Notes under the pieces: model-generated
What the model was told of the DNA's origin: nothing
What the model saw: the letters and a program-made list of their open reading frames with translations, nothing else
Database searches by the model: none
Part shown: positions 35,960 to 44,793 of the stretch, piece after piece
How the letters are laid out: each line of letters opens with the position of its first letter
Position numbering within the stretch: position 1 is the first letter of the stretch
NCBI RefSeq assembly: GCF_900115865.1
Contig: NZ_FOXY01000004.1
Coordinates: 124,001 to 188,000 of the forward strand
Reading direction: 5' to 3'
DNA: 64,000 nucleotides
DNA from: Donghicola eburneus
GTDB taxonomy: Bacteria > Pseudomonadota > Alphaproteobacteria > Rhodobacterales > Rhodobacteraceae
Program-made: the position numbers and the translations under genes

Positions 35960-37216
35960 TCCCGAGACATGCCAGAGGATTGCAGAGATATCGTCCTCGA
36001 AATCTTCGGTACCCGTGCGGTCGGCGAGATGCCACATAAGCGCATCAAGCGCCGCCCGTGGCCCATGATCCGCTAGGTCACCCAGAATGGTGCTTGTCTC
36101 TTGCTCTCCGAGCATAACCCCTGTGGTATCCTCGCTCTCGGAAATGCCGTCAGACAAAATCCACAATCGGTCGCCGGGCGCCAAGGTCGTGTCCACAGTC
36201 TCGTATTCTGCGCCTGAAATGAGCCCAACGGGCATGCCACCCTCGCCCAAAAACTCTGTTTGTCCGTTGGCGCGCAATACGATGGGATGAGGGTGTCCAG
36301 CCTGACAGAGCGACAAGGCACCGGTCCGCAGATCCATATGCGCCAGAACCATTGTAGCGTAATGATCCGTGCATATTTCCTTGAGCAGACGCTCATTCAG
36401 GCGCGCAACGGCGATGTGCGGGGCACATGGACGATATCCCTCTGAGGTCTTTTCGAAGGCCACATTTGACCCCAGATGCCCGGGCGAGAGGTACGCTGCA
36501 AGCCGCGCTGTCATCAGCGCACTGCTGATCCCATGCCCCGAAACATCAATCGCATACATCAGGACTTGCTCGGGACCGGACGGCACAAAACCAACCAGAT
36601 CACCGCCAACATGCCCCGAAGGCCGCAGCATCAAGGCAATTTGTCCAACCCCAAAATCCTTGAACCTCTCTGGGACCAGTGACTGCTGCAACTGGCGCGC
36701 CTCAGTGAGTTCCTGCTCTTGCGCTTCATAGAGCCCCTTAAGCTCACTTAGCGCAGAGCACAGACGAGAATTGTTCTCCCGCAGTTGCTCTTGCATCTGC
36801 AAGATGCGCTCTCCGGCCAAAAGACGCGACTCCAGCTCCTCTATATTGACGGGCTTGGTCAAAAAGTCATCGGCACCACAGTTCAGTCCCTCGGCCACTG
36901 CGCCCTTTTCGCTGCGCGATGTCAGCAGAATAAAATATCCGTAGCGGTCTGCTGACATCTGCCGAAACGCGCGGCAAAACTCGATACCGTCCATGCCAGG
37001 CATCATCCAGTCACTCAAAATAATATCCGGCGAGTCTGCGGCGCACATCCGTAGCGCGGTCGCACCACACTCTGCCTCTGACACCTCGTATCCGCGTTTT
37101 GTCAGCATCACCCGCAGGATGCGCCGCTGCAACGCGCTGTCATCCACCACAAGGATTTTGAACGGACGGCCCATGCTACCCTGCGATGTGCCCAAGGGGC
37201 GATCATCTGAAATCAT
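35903..37216 (-). CDS. Response regulator with PP2C/SpoIIE-type phosphatase output
   Basis: Two-component output protein of 437 residues. The receiver domain (about 19-135) has DD at 25-26, phospho-acceptor Asp69 (ILSDWMMPGMDG), LTSRS and the KP motif (FLTKPVN). A coiled-coil linker follows (about 145-190), then a PPM/SpoIIE phosphatase with GGDLVGF, DVSGHGISSAL, LSDGISES and DDISAILW, so all metal Asp residues are present. Such RsbU/RssB-like proteins usually dephosphorylate an anti-sigma antagonist. I used ATG 37216; GTG 37249 is possible. It is divergent from an HPt gene. Confidence 0.9.
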   Translation of the reverse strand: MISDDRPLGTSQGSMGRPFKILVVDDSALQRRILRVMLTKRGYEVSEAECGATALRMCAADSPDIILSDWMMPGMDGIEFCRAFRQMSADRYGYFILLTSRSEKGAVAEGLNCGADDFLTKPVNIEELESRLLAGERILQMQEQLRENNSRLCSALSELKGLYEAQEQELTEARQLQQSLVPERFKDFGVGQIALMLRPSGHVGGDLVGFVPSGPEQVLMYAIDVSGHGISSALMTARLAAYLSPGHLGSNVAFEKTSEGYRPCAPHIAVARLNERLLKEICTDHYATMVLAHMDLRTGALSLCQAGHPHPIVLRANGQTEFLGEGGMPVGLISGAEYETVDTTLAPGDRLWILSDGISESEDTTGVMLGEQETSTILGDLADHGPRAALDALMWHLADRTGTEDFEDDISAILWHVSGSQSGQNPIEEEPIPAVGQ

Positions 37217-37369
37217 ATCGGTTGTCCCATTACCCACGGGACTCAGCACTCGCAGAGCCGTCTTAATCAGAGGTAAAACGTAAAATTCTGCGGGTTTGGG
37301 TCGATTATTTACTTGAAAGTAAGAGACGTCGTGCCAGCTTTGGAACAGGTGTATAGGGGCAACTAATAA

Positions 37370-37702
37370 ATGATTGATTGGGATCGCATCAAAGAATTGC
37401 GCGACGAGATCGGAGCCGAAGATTTTGCCGAAGTGGCAGAAATGTTCGTGTCAGAGGTTGATGCATCCATCGACACCCTGCGGACCTCGCCGAACATGGG
37501 CACATTGGGCGAAGATTTGCACTTCCTCAAAGGCAGCGCCCTGAACCTTGGCTTCGCGGAATTGTCCCGTCTGTGCCAAGAAGGCGAAATTGCCGCGCGA
37601 GCTGGCAACCCCGAAACTGTGGACATTGGCCAGGTCGTTTCGACCTACGATGCTTCTAAAGAACAGTTTTTGAACAGCGCCCTCGTCAAGGGCGCTGCCT
37701 GA
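37370..37702 (+). CDS. Stand-alone HPt phosphotransfer protein
   Basis: Small helical phosphorelay protein of 110 residues. The phosphorylatable His51 lies in DLHFLKGSALNLGF, the standard HPt signature, and the rest is helix-forming. Its gene is divergent from the receiver-PP2C gene, 153 bases away, which makes that receiver its likely partner. No histidine kinase gene is in the window. The stop abuts that of ilvA directly (TGA then TCA). Confidence 0.88.
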   Translation: MIDWDRIKELRDEIGAEDFAEVAEMFVSEVDASIDTLRTSPNMGTLGEDLHFLKGSALNLGFAELSRLCQEGEIAARAGNPETVDIGQVVSTYDASKEQFLNSALVKGAA

Positions 37703-38941
37703 TCAAATCAGGAACTGCGCGAGCAGATCGTCGTTCGTGATGTCTGTATAGACAAATCCTGCGGCATCCAACTTGGCGAAGAACCCAGCAAAGTTGCTTG
37801 CATCATCTGTCTCGATCCCGATCAGGACGGAACCAAAATTGCGCGCTGACTTCTTCAGGTACTCGAAACGCGCGATATCGTCCTTGGGGCCCAAGAGGTT
37901 CAAGAACTCTTTCAAGGCACCCGGACGCTGGGGGAGTCGCAGGATGAAGTACTTCTTCACGCCCGAATAGCGCTGCGCCCGCTCTTTGACCTCTGGCAGA
38001 CGCTCGAAATCAAAGTTTCCGCCCGAGGCGACACAGACCACAGTTTTCCCGCGAACCTGATCGCGGATGTCCGCTAGAACGTCGATTGCCAAGGCGCCGG
38101 CGGGCTCCAGTACGACCCCTTCGACATTCAACATATCGAGGATGGTGACGCAGATCCGATCCTCTGGCGCAGCAAAGACTTTGTTCACCGGCAGATTCTT
38201 CAGAATCTCAAAGGGCTTGGCCCCGATCTGGGCTACCGCCGCGCCGTCCACAAAACTGTCCACACGTTTCAGCTTCATCGGGCGGCCCGCTTTGAGCGCT
38301 TCGCTCAAGCTCATACCGCCCAATGGCTCGACCAAGCTGTAATCCGTGCTTTCCCCAAAATAGTTGTACACACCCGAAGACAAACCGCCTCCGCCCACAG
38401 GCAGCACGATTTGATCCGGCGCGCGCCCCAAGGCTTTCTCGATTTCAACTGCCACACTGGCCTGTCCCTCTATCACGTCGGGATCGTCAAAGGGTGACAG
38501 GAAATGCGCACCTGCCTCGGTGCAATAAGCCTGCGCTGCGGCCAGAGTGTCGTCGAAATAATCCCCGATCAGCCGGATCTCGACCGCATCCCCGCCAAAA
38601 GTCCGCGTTTTCATGATTTTCTGCTGCGGGGTGGTCACAGGCATATAGATCACGCCTTTGACCCCGAAATGACGGCACATGTAGGCCACGCCCTGCGCGT
38701 GGTTGCCCGCGCTGGCGCAGACAAACACGTTGCTGTCGGGATTGTTCGCCAAGACCTTGCGCATAGAATTTAGCGCGCCGCGGATCTTGTAACTGCGGAC
38801 AGGGCTCAGATCCTCGCGCTTGAGCCAGATATCGGCGTCGTAGCGCTTGGAGAGGTAATCGTTACGGAGCAAGGGTGTTGCGGGGAACACCTCGCGCATG
38901 GCGGCTTCGGCGGCTTGGGCCAGAGTGCGAAAATCGGTCAT
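37703..38941 (-). CDS. ilvA: Threonine ammonia-lyase (threonine dehydratase)
   Basis: PLP enzyme turning threonine into 2-oxobutanoate, the first step of isoleucine synthesis. 412 residues: PLP Lys in PVRSYKIRGA, then CASAGNHAQG, the Gly loop VGGGGLSSG, and SGGNFDF near the end of the catalytic domain. The C-terminal regulatory part (about 330-412) has a single ACT-like domain, KYFILRLPQRPGALKEFLNLLGP, as in shorter IlvA forms. The convergent HPt gene ends in the adjacent base. Confidence 0.93.
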   Translation of the reverse strand: MTDFRTLAQAAEAAMREVFPATPLLRNDYLSKRYDADIWLKREDLSPVRSYKIRGALNSMRKVLANNPDSNVFVCASAGNHAQGVAYMCRHFGVKGVIYMPVTTPQQKIMKTRTFGGDAVEIRLIGDYFDDTLAAAQAYCTEAGAHFLSPFDDPDVIEGQASVAVEIEKALGRAPDQIVLPVGGGGLSSGVYNYFGESTDYSLVEPLGGMSLSEALKAGRPMKLKRVDSFVDGAAVAQIGAKPFEILKNLPVNKVFAAPEDRICVTILDMLNVEGVVLEPAGALAIDVLADIRDQVRGKTVVCVASGGNFDFERLPEVKERAQRYSGVKKYFILRLPQRPGALKEFLNLLGPKDDIARFEYLKKSARNFGSVLIGIETDDASNFAGFFAKLDAAGFVYTDITNDDLLAQFLI

Positions 38942-38981
38942 GCCGATATCTGTGGCTCAACCGCCGATCCCGCGCAAGGCG

Positions 38982-39743
38982 TCAATCTGCCAGAGGGCGC
39001 TCTTGGACAAAGTGACCGTAGAACGTGGTCAACAGGCTGACTGTCACCAGCGTCAGGAACCAGCTGGCCGCAATTTGTGCCAACAGTCCAAGGAACGGGA
39101 TCAGCGATCCGATCAGAACCACTGGAATTTGGATCGCCAGCATCAGCATGAACTGCAGCAGAACAAGCAGGATGATCGAGCTAAACAGCCCGCGCGTCTG
39201 GTGCCATGCGTCGCGAATGGACAGCGACTCGCCCACAGCTACCGCAGGCAGGACAGGGCAAAGACGATAGAACAGTGCGCCGACAAACAGCATGCCCGCT
39301 AAACCAAAAAACACGGCAATCGGGGGGGCAAAAACTGCAGTGATGGTGACGGACAGGCCAACACACAAAGCCGCTGCAATCACAATCGCCATGATCAGCA
39401 GAGATTTGCCAAAGTATCGGCCCACAGCTGGGGCGTTCCACGTGGGCAACCAACCGCTCGGCATCTCTTCGAGCAGGACATAGCGGTGCCACGCGACGGC
39501 GATCCACATGCTGATAATGATGTAGGCCGCAATCAGCACGATCGACAGCAGCATGTTTGTCGGAGACATCCCAAATTCACCATGAGCCATCCCGTTGCCC
39601 ATGCCGCCTTGGGGCATCTGGCTCGAGATCGAGAAATCGAACACTGCGATGATCAGGTAAAGCACGCCAGAAATTTTCAGCGCCTCGCGCCAGTTGCGCG
39701 CCACTATCAGCACCGCGTGTCGAAACAACATCCAAGCCGTCAT
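38982..39743 (-). CDS. Multi-pass membrane protein of unknown function
   Basis: Not recognised. 253 residues with about six membrane helices. After the first helix comes a loop rich in Met, Gly and His (SSQMPQGGMGNGMAHGEFGM), the most distinctive part. The later sequence has WHRYVLLEE and IRDAWHQTRGLFSSI, which resemble glycerophosphoryl-diester-type or YciC-like membrane proteins. The ATG at 39743 follows AAGGGTGAG; the upstream extension was rejected. It lies just upstream of ilvA on the same strand, 40 bases away, and may be co-transcribed. Confidence 0.75.
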   Translation of the reverse strand: MTAWMLFRHAVLIVARNWREALKISGVLYLIIAVFDFSISSQMPQGGMGNGMAHGEFGMSPTNMLLSIVLIAAYIIISMWIAVAWHRYVLLEEMPSGWLPTWNAPAVGRYFGKSLLIMAIVIAAALCVGLSVTITAVFAPPIAVFFGLAGMLFVGALFYRLCPVLPAVAVGESLSIRDAWHQTRGLFSSIILLVLLQFMLMLAIQIPVVLIGSLIPFLGLLAQIAASWFLTLVTVSLLTTFYGHFVQERPLAD

Positions 39744-39922
39744 ATGCTCACCCTTAACTAGAAGTCTGTGCCTTGAATCGCGTGGATCATCTGGCCGGTC
39801 AACAACTTCACGCACGATTTCCGCGCGCAGTAGACCGGAAAACACAGGATTCTAGCGGCTCAACTTGCCCCCGCGCAGAAAACCCGCTATCGGCCCATTG
39901 TCCGATTAAAGGGGAATTCTTC

Positions 39923-41149
39923 ATGTCCGCGCCCAAAAAAGTCGTCCTGGCCTATTCCGGTGGCCTTGATACCTCGATCATCCTGAAATGGCTCCAGACC
40001 GAATACGGCTGCGAAGTCGTGACCTTTACCGCTGACCTCGGTCAGGGCGAAGAGCTGGAACCTGCTCGCAAGAAAGCCGAGCTTCTGGGGATCAAGCCTG
40101 AAAACATCTACATCGAAGATGTCCGCGAAGAGTTTGTTCGTGACTTTGTCTTCCCCATGTTCCGCGCAAATGCGGTCTACGAAGGCCTGTACCTTCTGGG
40201 CACCTCGATCGCGCGTCCGCTGATTTCGAAGCGTCTGGTCGAGATCGCAGCCGAGACCGGAGCTGACGCTGTGGCACACGGCGCAACCGGCAAGGGCAAC
40301 GACCAAGTTCGTTTCGAACTGGCCGCCTACGCGCTGAACCCCGACATCAAAGTAATTGCGCCCTGGCGTGAGTGGGACCTGTCCAGCCGGACCAAGCTGA
40401 TCGAGTTCGCTGAAAAGCACCAGATCCCGATCGCCAAGGACAAGCGCGGCGAAGCGCCCTTCTCGGTCGACGCGAACCTCTTGCACACCTCGTCCGAGGG
40501 CAAGGTTCTGGAAGACCCCGCAGTCGAAGCACCCGATTACGTCTATCAGCGGACCGTCCACCCCGAGGACGCCCCCAATGAACCCGAGTTCATCGAAGTT
40601 GGTTTCGAAAAGGGCGACGCAGTCAGCATCAACGGCGAGGCGATGAGCCCCGCAACCATCCTGACCAAGCTGAACGAACTGGGTGGCAAGCATGGCATCG
40701 GCCGTTTGGACCTGGTCGAGGGTCGCTTTGTTGGCATGAAGTCGCGCGGCATCTACGAAACGCCCGGCGGCACCGTCCTGCTCGAGGCACACCGCGGTAT
40801 CGAACAGATCACTCTGGATCGCGGCGCAGCCCACCTGAAGGACGAGTTGATGCCCCGTTATGCAGAGCTGATCTACAACGGCTTCTGGTACTCGCCCGAG
40901 CGTGAAATGCTGCAGGCTGCCATCGATAAGAGCCAAGAGCATGTCGACGGCACCGTACGTCTGAAGCTATACAAAGGCTCTGTTCGCACTGTTGGCCGCT
41001 GGTCGGACAACAGCCTCTACTCCGAAGCGCACGTGACCTTTGAAGAGGATGCAGGCGCCTACGATCAGAAGGACGCGGCAGGCTTCATCCAGTTGAATGC
41101 ACTGCGTCTGAAACTGCTGGCCGCCCGCAAGCGCCGCAACAAATCGTAA
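39923..41149 (+). CDS. argG: Argininosuccinate synthase
   Basis: Joins citrulline and aspartate using ATP to give argininosuccinate in arginine synthesis. 408 residues, the normal bacterial length. The ATP motif AYSGGLDTS lies near residues 11-19; [22 protein letters not shown] and [13 protein letters not shown] are the family signatures. The ATG at 39923 is preceded by AAAGGGG; a 50-codon extension upstream was rejected as non-homologous. A terminator follows. Confidence 0.97.
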   Translation: MSAPKKVVLAYSGGLDTSIILKWLQTEYGCEVVTFTADLGQGEELEPARKKAELLGIKPENIYIEDVREEFVRDFVFPMFRANAVYEGLYLLGTSIARPLISKRLVEIAAETGADAVAHGATGKGNDQVRFELAAYALNPDIKVIAPWREWDLSSRTKLIEFAEKHQIPIAKDKRGEAPFSVDANLLHTSSEGKVLEDPAVEAPDYVYQRTVHPEDAPNEPEFIEVGFEKGDAVSINGEAMSPATILTKLNELGGKHGIGRLDLVEGRFVGMKSRGIYETPGGTVLLEAHRGIEQITLDRGAAHLKDELMPRYAELIYNGFWYSPEREMLQAAIDKSQEHVDGTVRLKLYKGSVRTVGRWSDNSLYSEAHVTFEEDAGAYDQKDAAGFIQLNALRLKLLAARKRRNKS

Positions 41150-41177
41150 GTGCAGGACGCACCGTCAGTCTTGATTT

Positions 41178-41206
41178 GGCTCGCTTCGGCGGGCCATTTC
41201 TTTTTC
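41178..41206 (+). terminator. Intrinsic terminator after argG
   Basis: Stem GGCTCGC (41178-41184) / GCGGGCC (41189-41195), one G-T pair, around a TTCG tetraloop, then a T-rich tract ATTTCTTTTTC. Confidence 0.8.
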
Positions 41207-41233
41207 TGAACTCATCAGTTTAGAGGTTTCCTA

Positions 41234-41524
41234 ATGAGCACAACGCTCCAAGACATTGCGGACCGCGTCGCGCCCGTTCTGGCCACCAGTACCAATGAGA
41301 AAAGCCTGAAGATCGACTGCGGTGCAGACGGCATTATGGTGCTGGACCGCCAAGAGGTCGCGATGGAGGACCGCCCCGCGGAATGCACCATCAAAATCTC
41401 GCTCGAAAACCTGAAAAAGCTGCTCAAGGGCCAACTGAACCCGATGACTGGTGTCATGATGGGTAAAATGAAAGTCAGCGGCAATCCGTCCGCCGCAATG
41501 GAACTGGCCAAGTTCCTGAAATGA
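41234..41524 (+). CDS. SCP2 sterol-carrier-like domain protein
   Basis: Single SCP2 domain, 96 residues: SLKIDCGADGIMVLD, CTIKISLENLKKLLKGQLNPMTGVMMGKMKVSGNPSAAMELAKFLK. SCP2 proteins bind lipids or acyl groups in a hydrophobic tunnel; the ligand here is unknown. The gene has its own short leader after the argG terminator, with AGAGG about eight bases before the ATG, so it is probably transcribed from its own promoter or by read-through. Confidence 0.9.
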   Translation: MSTTLQDIADRVAPVLATSTNEKSLKIDCGADGIMVLDRQEVAMEDRPAECTIKISLENLKKLLKGQLNPMTGVMMGKMKVSGNPSAAMELAKFLK

Positions 41525-41548
41525 AAAAGGGCCCGCCAAAGCGGGCCC
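41524..41548 (-). terminator. Terminator of the DUF7282-like secreted protein gene
   Basis: Perfect 8-bp stem GGGCCCGC (41529-41536) / GCGGGCCC (41541-41548) with a CAAA loop. The T-run (TTTTTC) follows only on the minus strand, so it mainly ends the minus-strand gene while also stopping SCP2 transcripts. Confidence 0.75.
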
Positions 41549-41570
41549 AGTTCGCCTAATCGAGTGGTGG

Positions 41571-41987
41571 TTATTGTGCGGTGATAACCTTCATAACCAG
41601 TGCATCGTCGACTTTGATCGGACCATCTTCTTTGGCGCCAAGGGTGTATTCAAACACACCGGTCGACATGCCACCGTCTTCGCCGTGGACCATCAGCATC
41701 AGCATATCGCCAGTTGCGACATCTTCCTGCAGGATCGCTGCAACGTCGGTGTTCTCACCTTCGCGCAGGGGGGCGTAGCCGACGACGGGGCCGGGCTTCA
41801 TTTCCGAGTCAGTGCGGTGAACAACCATCCAGCCGTTCGCAGGCGCCATGACTTTGGAGGCCGAGACAACACCGTTCGAAACGGACTGGTCTGCGGCGTC
41901 AACCATGGGAGCCATGCCGTGGCCCGCTGCAAATGCGGTTGTCGCGGTAATCGAAGCTGCGGCGGCTGCAATCAAAAAAGTCTTCAA
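41571..41987 (-). CDS. Secreted protein with DUF7282-like domain
   Basis: Function unknown. 138 residues with a signal peptide (KTFLIAAAAASITATTAFA-AGHG). The mature part AADQSVSNGVVSASKVMAPANGWMVVHRTD...GPVVGYAPLREGENTDVAA is a beta-rich domain resembling DUF7282, known from secreted proteins of haloarchaea and some bacteria. I chose the TTG at 41987, eight bases after GGAGG, which places the signal peptide at the N-terminus; the frame extends ten codons upstream to 42017. It has its own terminator and no operon partner. Confidence 0.75.
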   Translation of the reverse strand: MKTFLIAAAAASITATTAFAAGHGMAPMVDAADQSVSNGVVSASKVMAPANGWMVVHRTDSEMKPGPVVGYAPLREGENTDVAAILQEDVATGDMLMLMVHGEDGGMSTGVFEYTLGAKEDGPIKVDDALVMKVITAQ

Positions 41988-42089
41988 GGAAAAATCCTCC
42001 CGGTTCAGAGAGAGCACTCTTTGCCCTCTTTCTGATAGGGTTACGCTCGGGAACGATCATTTGGACGCATCGAGAGTGTTCACGACAGA

Positions 42090-42806
42090 TCACGTAAAAG
42101 AGAGCGCCATCTTCTGCATCTGTTCGTAGTGCGGCATGGCCCCATCTACGAGAGGCTGCAAAGCTTCGGGGACATCAGGCAGCGGCCCCTCGACACCGGC
42201 AAAACCTGTCGATTGATGCACAGCGCCGTACCAGTGCGCAGCCCAAACGCCGTCGTCGGGATGCGGACCAGCGGGCCAATGCAACATAGATGGGTCAAAT
42301 TCCAACCCAACCGCATCACACATGGCCCGCAGCCCCGCCTCTGGCGCACGGCGGATGTCAGCACTGTCGATAACCACAGGTGCGATACCTTTGGCCATCA
42401 GCTGGTTGCACAGTTCGTACTGCTGAACGAACCCGATGCTGTCTAGCGTCACGTTGTCATACTTCGCGGAAAAGCTCGCAACGACCCGCGCAGGATGGCG
42501 GATCAGAAACACGTTGGTGCACTCTTCGATGAATTCCCTCGGAATGCCGTCTATCATGTGCTGCGACATATGCTTGTGGTAGACGTGCGGCTTTGCCGTC
42601 GGGGCCAGTAGGCCAGCAATGACCTGATCGGGATCGGTGGGCTGGCTGGCAATGATCTGGTCCCCCATCGGATGGATCAAACCCGTTTTCGCCAGATACG
42701 CGGCATAAAACGGTTCATCCACAGCGGTAAAATCCTCTCTGTGGCCAAAAGCGTACATCATCGCAGTCGACAGATTACGGGGGCCTGACCAGACAGCGAG
42801 CCTCAT
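42090..42806 (-). CDS. Sulfotransferase-like P-loop protein
   Basis: 238 residues. The N-terminal WSGPRNLSTAMMYAF is the 5'-phosphosulfate-binding loop type of sulfotransferases, and VFLIRHPARVVASF is the 3'-phosphate motif (Arg, His, Ser). PAPS is therefore the likely donor, but the acceptor is unknown. The ATG overlaps the stop of the class IV aminotransferase gene by four bases (ATGA), so the two are coupled. Proteins of this type are often labelled branched-chain aminotransferase-associated because of this neighbour. Confidence 0.82.
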   Translation of the reverse strand: MRLAVWSGPRNLSTAMMYAFGHREDFTAVDEPFYAAYLAKTGLIHPMGDQIIASQPTDPDQVIAGLLAPTAKPHVYHKHMSQHMIDGIPREFIEECTNVFLIRHPARVVASFSAKYDNVTLDSIGFVQQYELCNQLMAKGIAPVVIDSADIRRAPEAGLRAMCDAVGLEFDPSMLHWPAGPHPDDGVWAAHWYGAVHQSTGFAGVEGPLPDVPEALQPLVDGAMPHYEQMQKMALSFT

Positions 42807-43720
42807 TCGCCCGCCTCCTTGGCGACCAAAGCTTTGTAGAGGTCTCGGATGCGCTGGGTCATCGGCCCCATCTCGCCCGAGCCGATTTGGCGCCCGTCAA
42901 TCGACCCAACAGGCGTCTGCGCCCCGAATGTGCCCGTCAAGAAAGCTTCGTCCGCGCCGTAGGTGTCAACGAGGCTATAGTTGCGTTCGAACACAGGGAT
43001 ACCCGCCTCTCGACAGACTTGAATAACCTTGGCGCGGGTGATGCCGTTCATGCAGTAGTCACCCGTGCTGGTCCAAACCTCTCCCTTGCGGACGATGAAA
43101 AAGTTGCAGGCGTTCGTGGTGTTGACGAATCCATGGACGTCCAGCATCAGCGCCTCGTCCGCGCCTGCCTTTTCCGCCGCGATACAGGCGAGAATGCAAT
43201 TCAGCTTGGAATGGCTGTTGAGTTTCGGGTCTTGGGTCATAGGCAGCCCGCGCTGATGCGGGACTGTCGCCAGACGGATGGGACGCGGAATTTTGGGCTG
43301 CGAATGCTCCATGATGATCACCACAGTGGGTCCCTGCTGGGACAGCGATGGGTGCTGAAACGGGCGCGTCTTGATCCCCCGTGTCACCATCAAGCGCGCA
43401 TGGGCATCGGTGTGCATGTTGTTTACGGCGCGCGTTTCTTCCAGAGCTGCGAAAACCTCGGCCCGCGTCATGCCGATATCGAGATCAATGGCGAGCGACG
43501 CCTCGAACAGGCGGTCCAAATGATCATCCACGAAGGCCCACTTGCCATTGTACAGGCGCAGACCTTCCCAAATGCCGTCCCCAAGCATGAAGCCGCTGTC
43601 GTAGACACTCACCAGCGCCTCGGCCTTGGGCTTTAAGGCACCGTTCACGTAGATCAGGATCTCTTCGTTGCGGGGGTCGTCCTGCGATTGGTGGGTCGAG
43701 ACTTGGTCTGTGTCGGTCAT
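42803..43720 (-). CDS. Class IV aminotransferase (branched-chain or D-amino-acid type)
   Basis: PLP enzyme of fold type IV, 305 residues: VSVYDSGFMLGDGIWEGLRLYNGKW, the PLP Lys in NSHSKLNCILA, EALMLD and GFVNTTNACNFFIV, then NGITRAKVIQVCREAGI. The sequence is between IlvE and D-amino-acid aminotransferase, so substrate specificity is left open. ATG 43720 is preferred (AAGG eight bases upstream); ATG 43738 adds six residues. It is coupled to the downstream sulfotransferase-like gene. A 7-bp hairpin (43761-43782) lies upstream. Confidence 0.88.
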   Translation of the reverse strand: MTDTDQVSTHQSQDDPRNEEILIYVNGALKPKAEALVSVYDSGFMLGDGIWEGLRLYNGKWAFVDDHLDRLFEASLAIDLDIGMTRAEVFAALEETRAVNNMHTDAHARLMVTRGIKTRPFQHPSLSQQGPTVVIIMEHSQPKIPRPIRLATVPHQRGLPMTQDPKLNSHSKLNCILACIAAEKAGADEALMLDVHGFVNTTNACNFFIVRKGEVWTSTGDYCMNGITRAKVIQVCREAGIPVFERNYSLVDTYGADEAFLTGTFGAQTPVGSIDGRQIGSGEMGPMTQRIRDLYKALVAKEAGE

Positions 43721-43760
43721 TCTGCGCGCCTTTTCCATATCGGTTTGGCCGCAGACTGAT

Positions 43761-43782
43761 CTTGCCTCCTGACGAAGGCAAG
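43761..43782. repeat. Small inverted repeat between the PfkB and aminotransferase genes
   Basis: CTTGCCT (43761-43767) / AGGCAAG (43776-43782) with an 8-base spacer and no T-run. It may be an operator or an mRNA hairpin in the leader of the class IV aminotransferase gene. Confidence 0.4.
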
Positions 43783-43829
43783 TGGCTGTACATGATGAAT
43801 CGAACAGAGGTCAGACCGAAACGATCTGA

Positions 43830-44711
43830 TCAGCTTTGGCTGGACCCGAAAGAGGCGTCCTGAACCTCTTTGAGATCAGGAATAACATCCGCTGTCCCCA
43901 AACGCTGCACCATGAGCGAAGCAGCGCGCTGCGCCAAATCGATTGCCTGAGGAATGGTCATCCCTCGGTCCAGACTGGCCAGAACATAGCCGGTAAAGGT
44001 GTCACCCGCGCCCGTGGTATCCACAACGTCGGCCGGATAGCTCGGGAATTCAGTGACCTCGTCGCCATGATGCCATGCGCAGCCTTTGCCGCCCTTGGTG
44101 ACGATGATATCGGCGATCGGCAGGCTCGAAAGCGTGGTGTTCATCTCGTCCTGCAACTGCTGCGCTTCAATCTCGTTCAGGAACAGCAGATCAGCACGCG
44201 GCGCGATTTGCGCAGCATCTTTGGCAACGAAGGGCGCCGCGGCATAGGCGACCTTCATGCCCACCTGCTTTGCCATATCGGTCGCCTCTTGCAAGCCGTT
44301 GGTTTCGTTCTGCATCAACAGCCAGTCTTGCGGCCCGCCTTCGCAGATCGCGGCAGCAATCATCTTTTCCGTGATTTCAATATTCGCGCCGGGCAGGATC
44401 AGGATACTGTTTTCACCCTCAGGATCGACAGAGATGATTGCGTGCCCCGTTGGCACGTCCAGTGTCGAGACGTGGCGCGTGTCGACCCCGTATTCCAGCA
44501 AACGGTCCGTCGCCCACGTGCCATCCTCGCCGATAGCGCCGATGTGAAACACGCGCCCAGCCGCGCGGGCGCAGGCCACTGACATGTTTGCGCCCTTGCC
44601 CCCTAGACCGCGTGTTACAGAACTGGCCGCCAGCGTTTCGCCCGGTTGGGGCAGGTGCGGGACTTGATAGGTGTAGTCCGCGTTGATCGATCCAAGATTG
44701 AAAACGGTCAT
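43830..44711 (-). CDS. Ribokinase-like PfkB-family carbohydrate kinase
   Basis: Sugar kinase of 293 residues: N-terminal NLGSINADYTYQVPHLPQPGETL, then GGKGANMSVACARAAG, and the catalytic anion-hole motif DTTGAGDTFTGYVLASLD with the base Asp. The order fits ribokinase, though 2-keto-3-deoxygluconate and other substrates are possible. The start is ATG 44711 behind CAGGGGGCG; an 11-codon extension was rejected. It lies downstream of maeB in the same direction but beyond maeB's terminator. Confidence 0.87.
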   Translation of the reverse strand: MTVFNLGSINADYTYQVPHLPQPGETLAASSVTRGLGGKGANMSVACARAAGRVFHIGAIGEDGTWATDRLLEYGVDTRHVSTLDVPTGHAIISVDPEGENSILILPGANIEITEKMIAAAICEGGPQDWLLMQNETNGLQEATDMAKQVGMKVAYAAAPFVAKDAAQIAPRADLLFLNEIEAQQLQDEMNTTLSSLPIADIIVTKGGKGCAWHHGDEVTEFPSYPADVVDTTGAGDTFTGYVLASLDRGMTIPQAIDLAQRAASLMVQRLGTADVIPDLKEVQDASFGSSQS

Positions 44712-44744
44712 CTGCGCCCCCTGAAGCAATGATCTGAAACGCAT

Positions 44745-44767
44745 AAAACGCCCGCGAGGGGCGTTTT
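44745..44767 (-). terminator. Intrinsic terminator after maeB
   Basis: 9-bp stem AAAACGCCC (44745-44753) / GGGCGTTTT (44759-44767) with a 5-base loop. It lies between maeB and the PfkB gene, both on the minus strand, and has T-rich ends on both sides. Confidence 0.8.
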
Positions 44768-44793
44768 ACAATGGTTTGCGCTATGTTTCTAAC

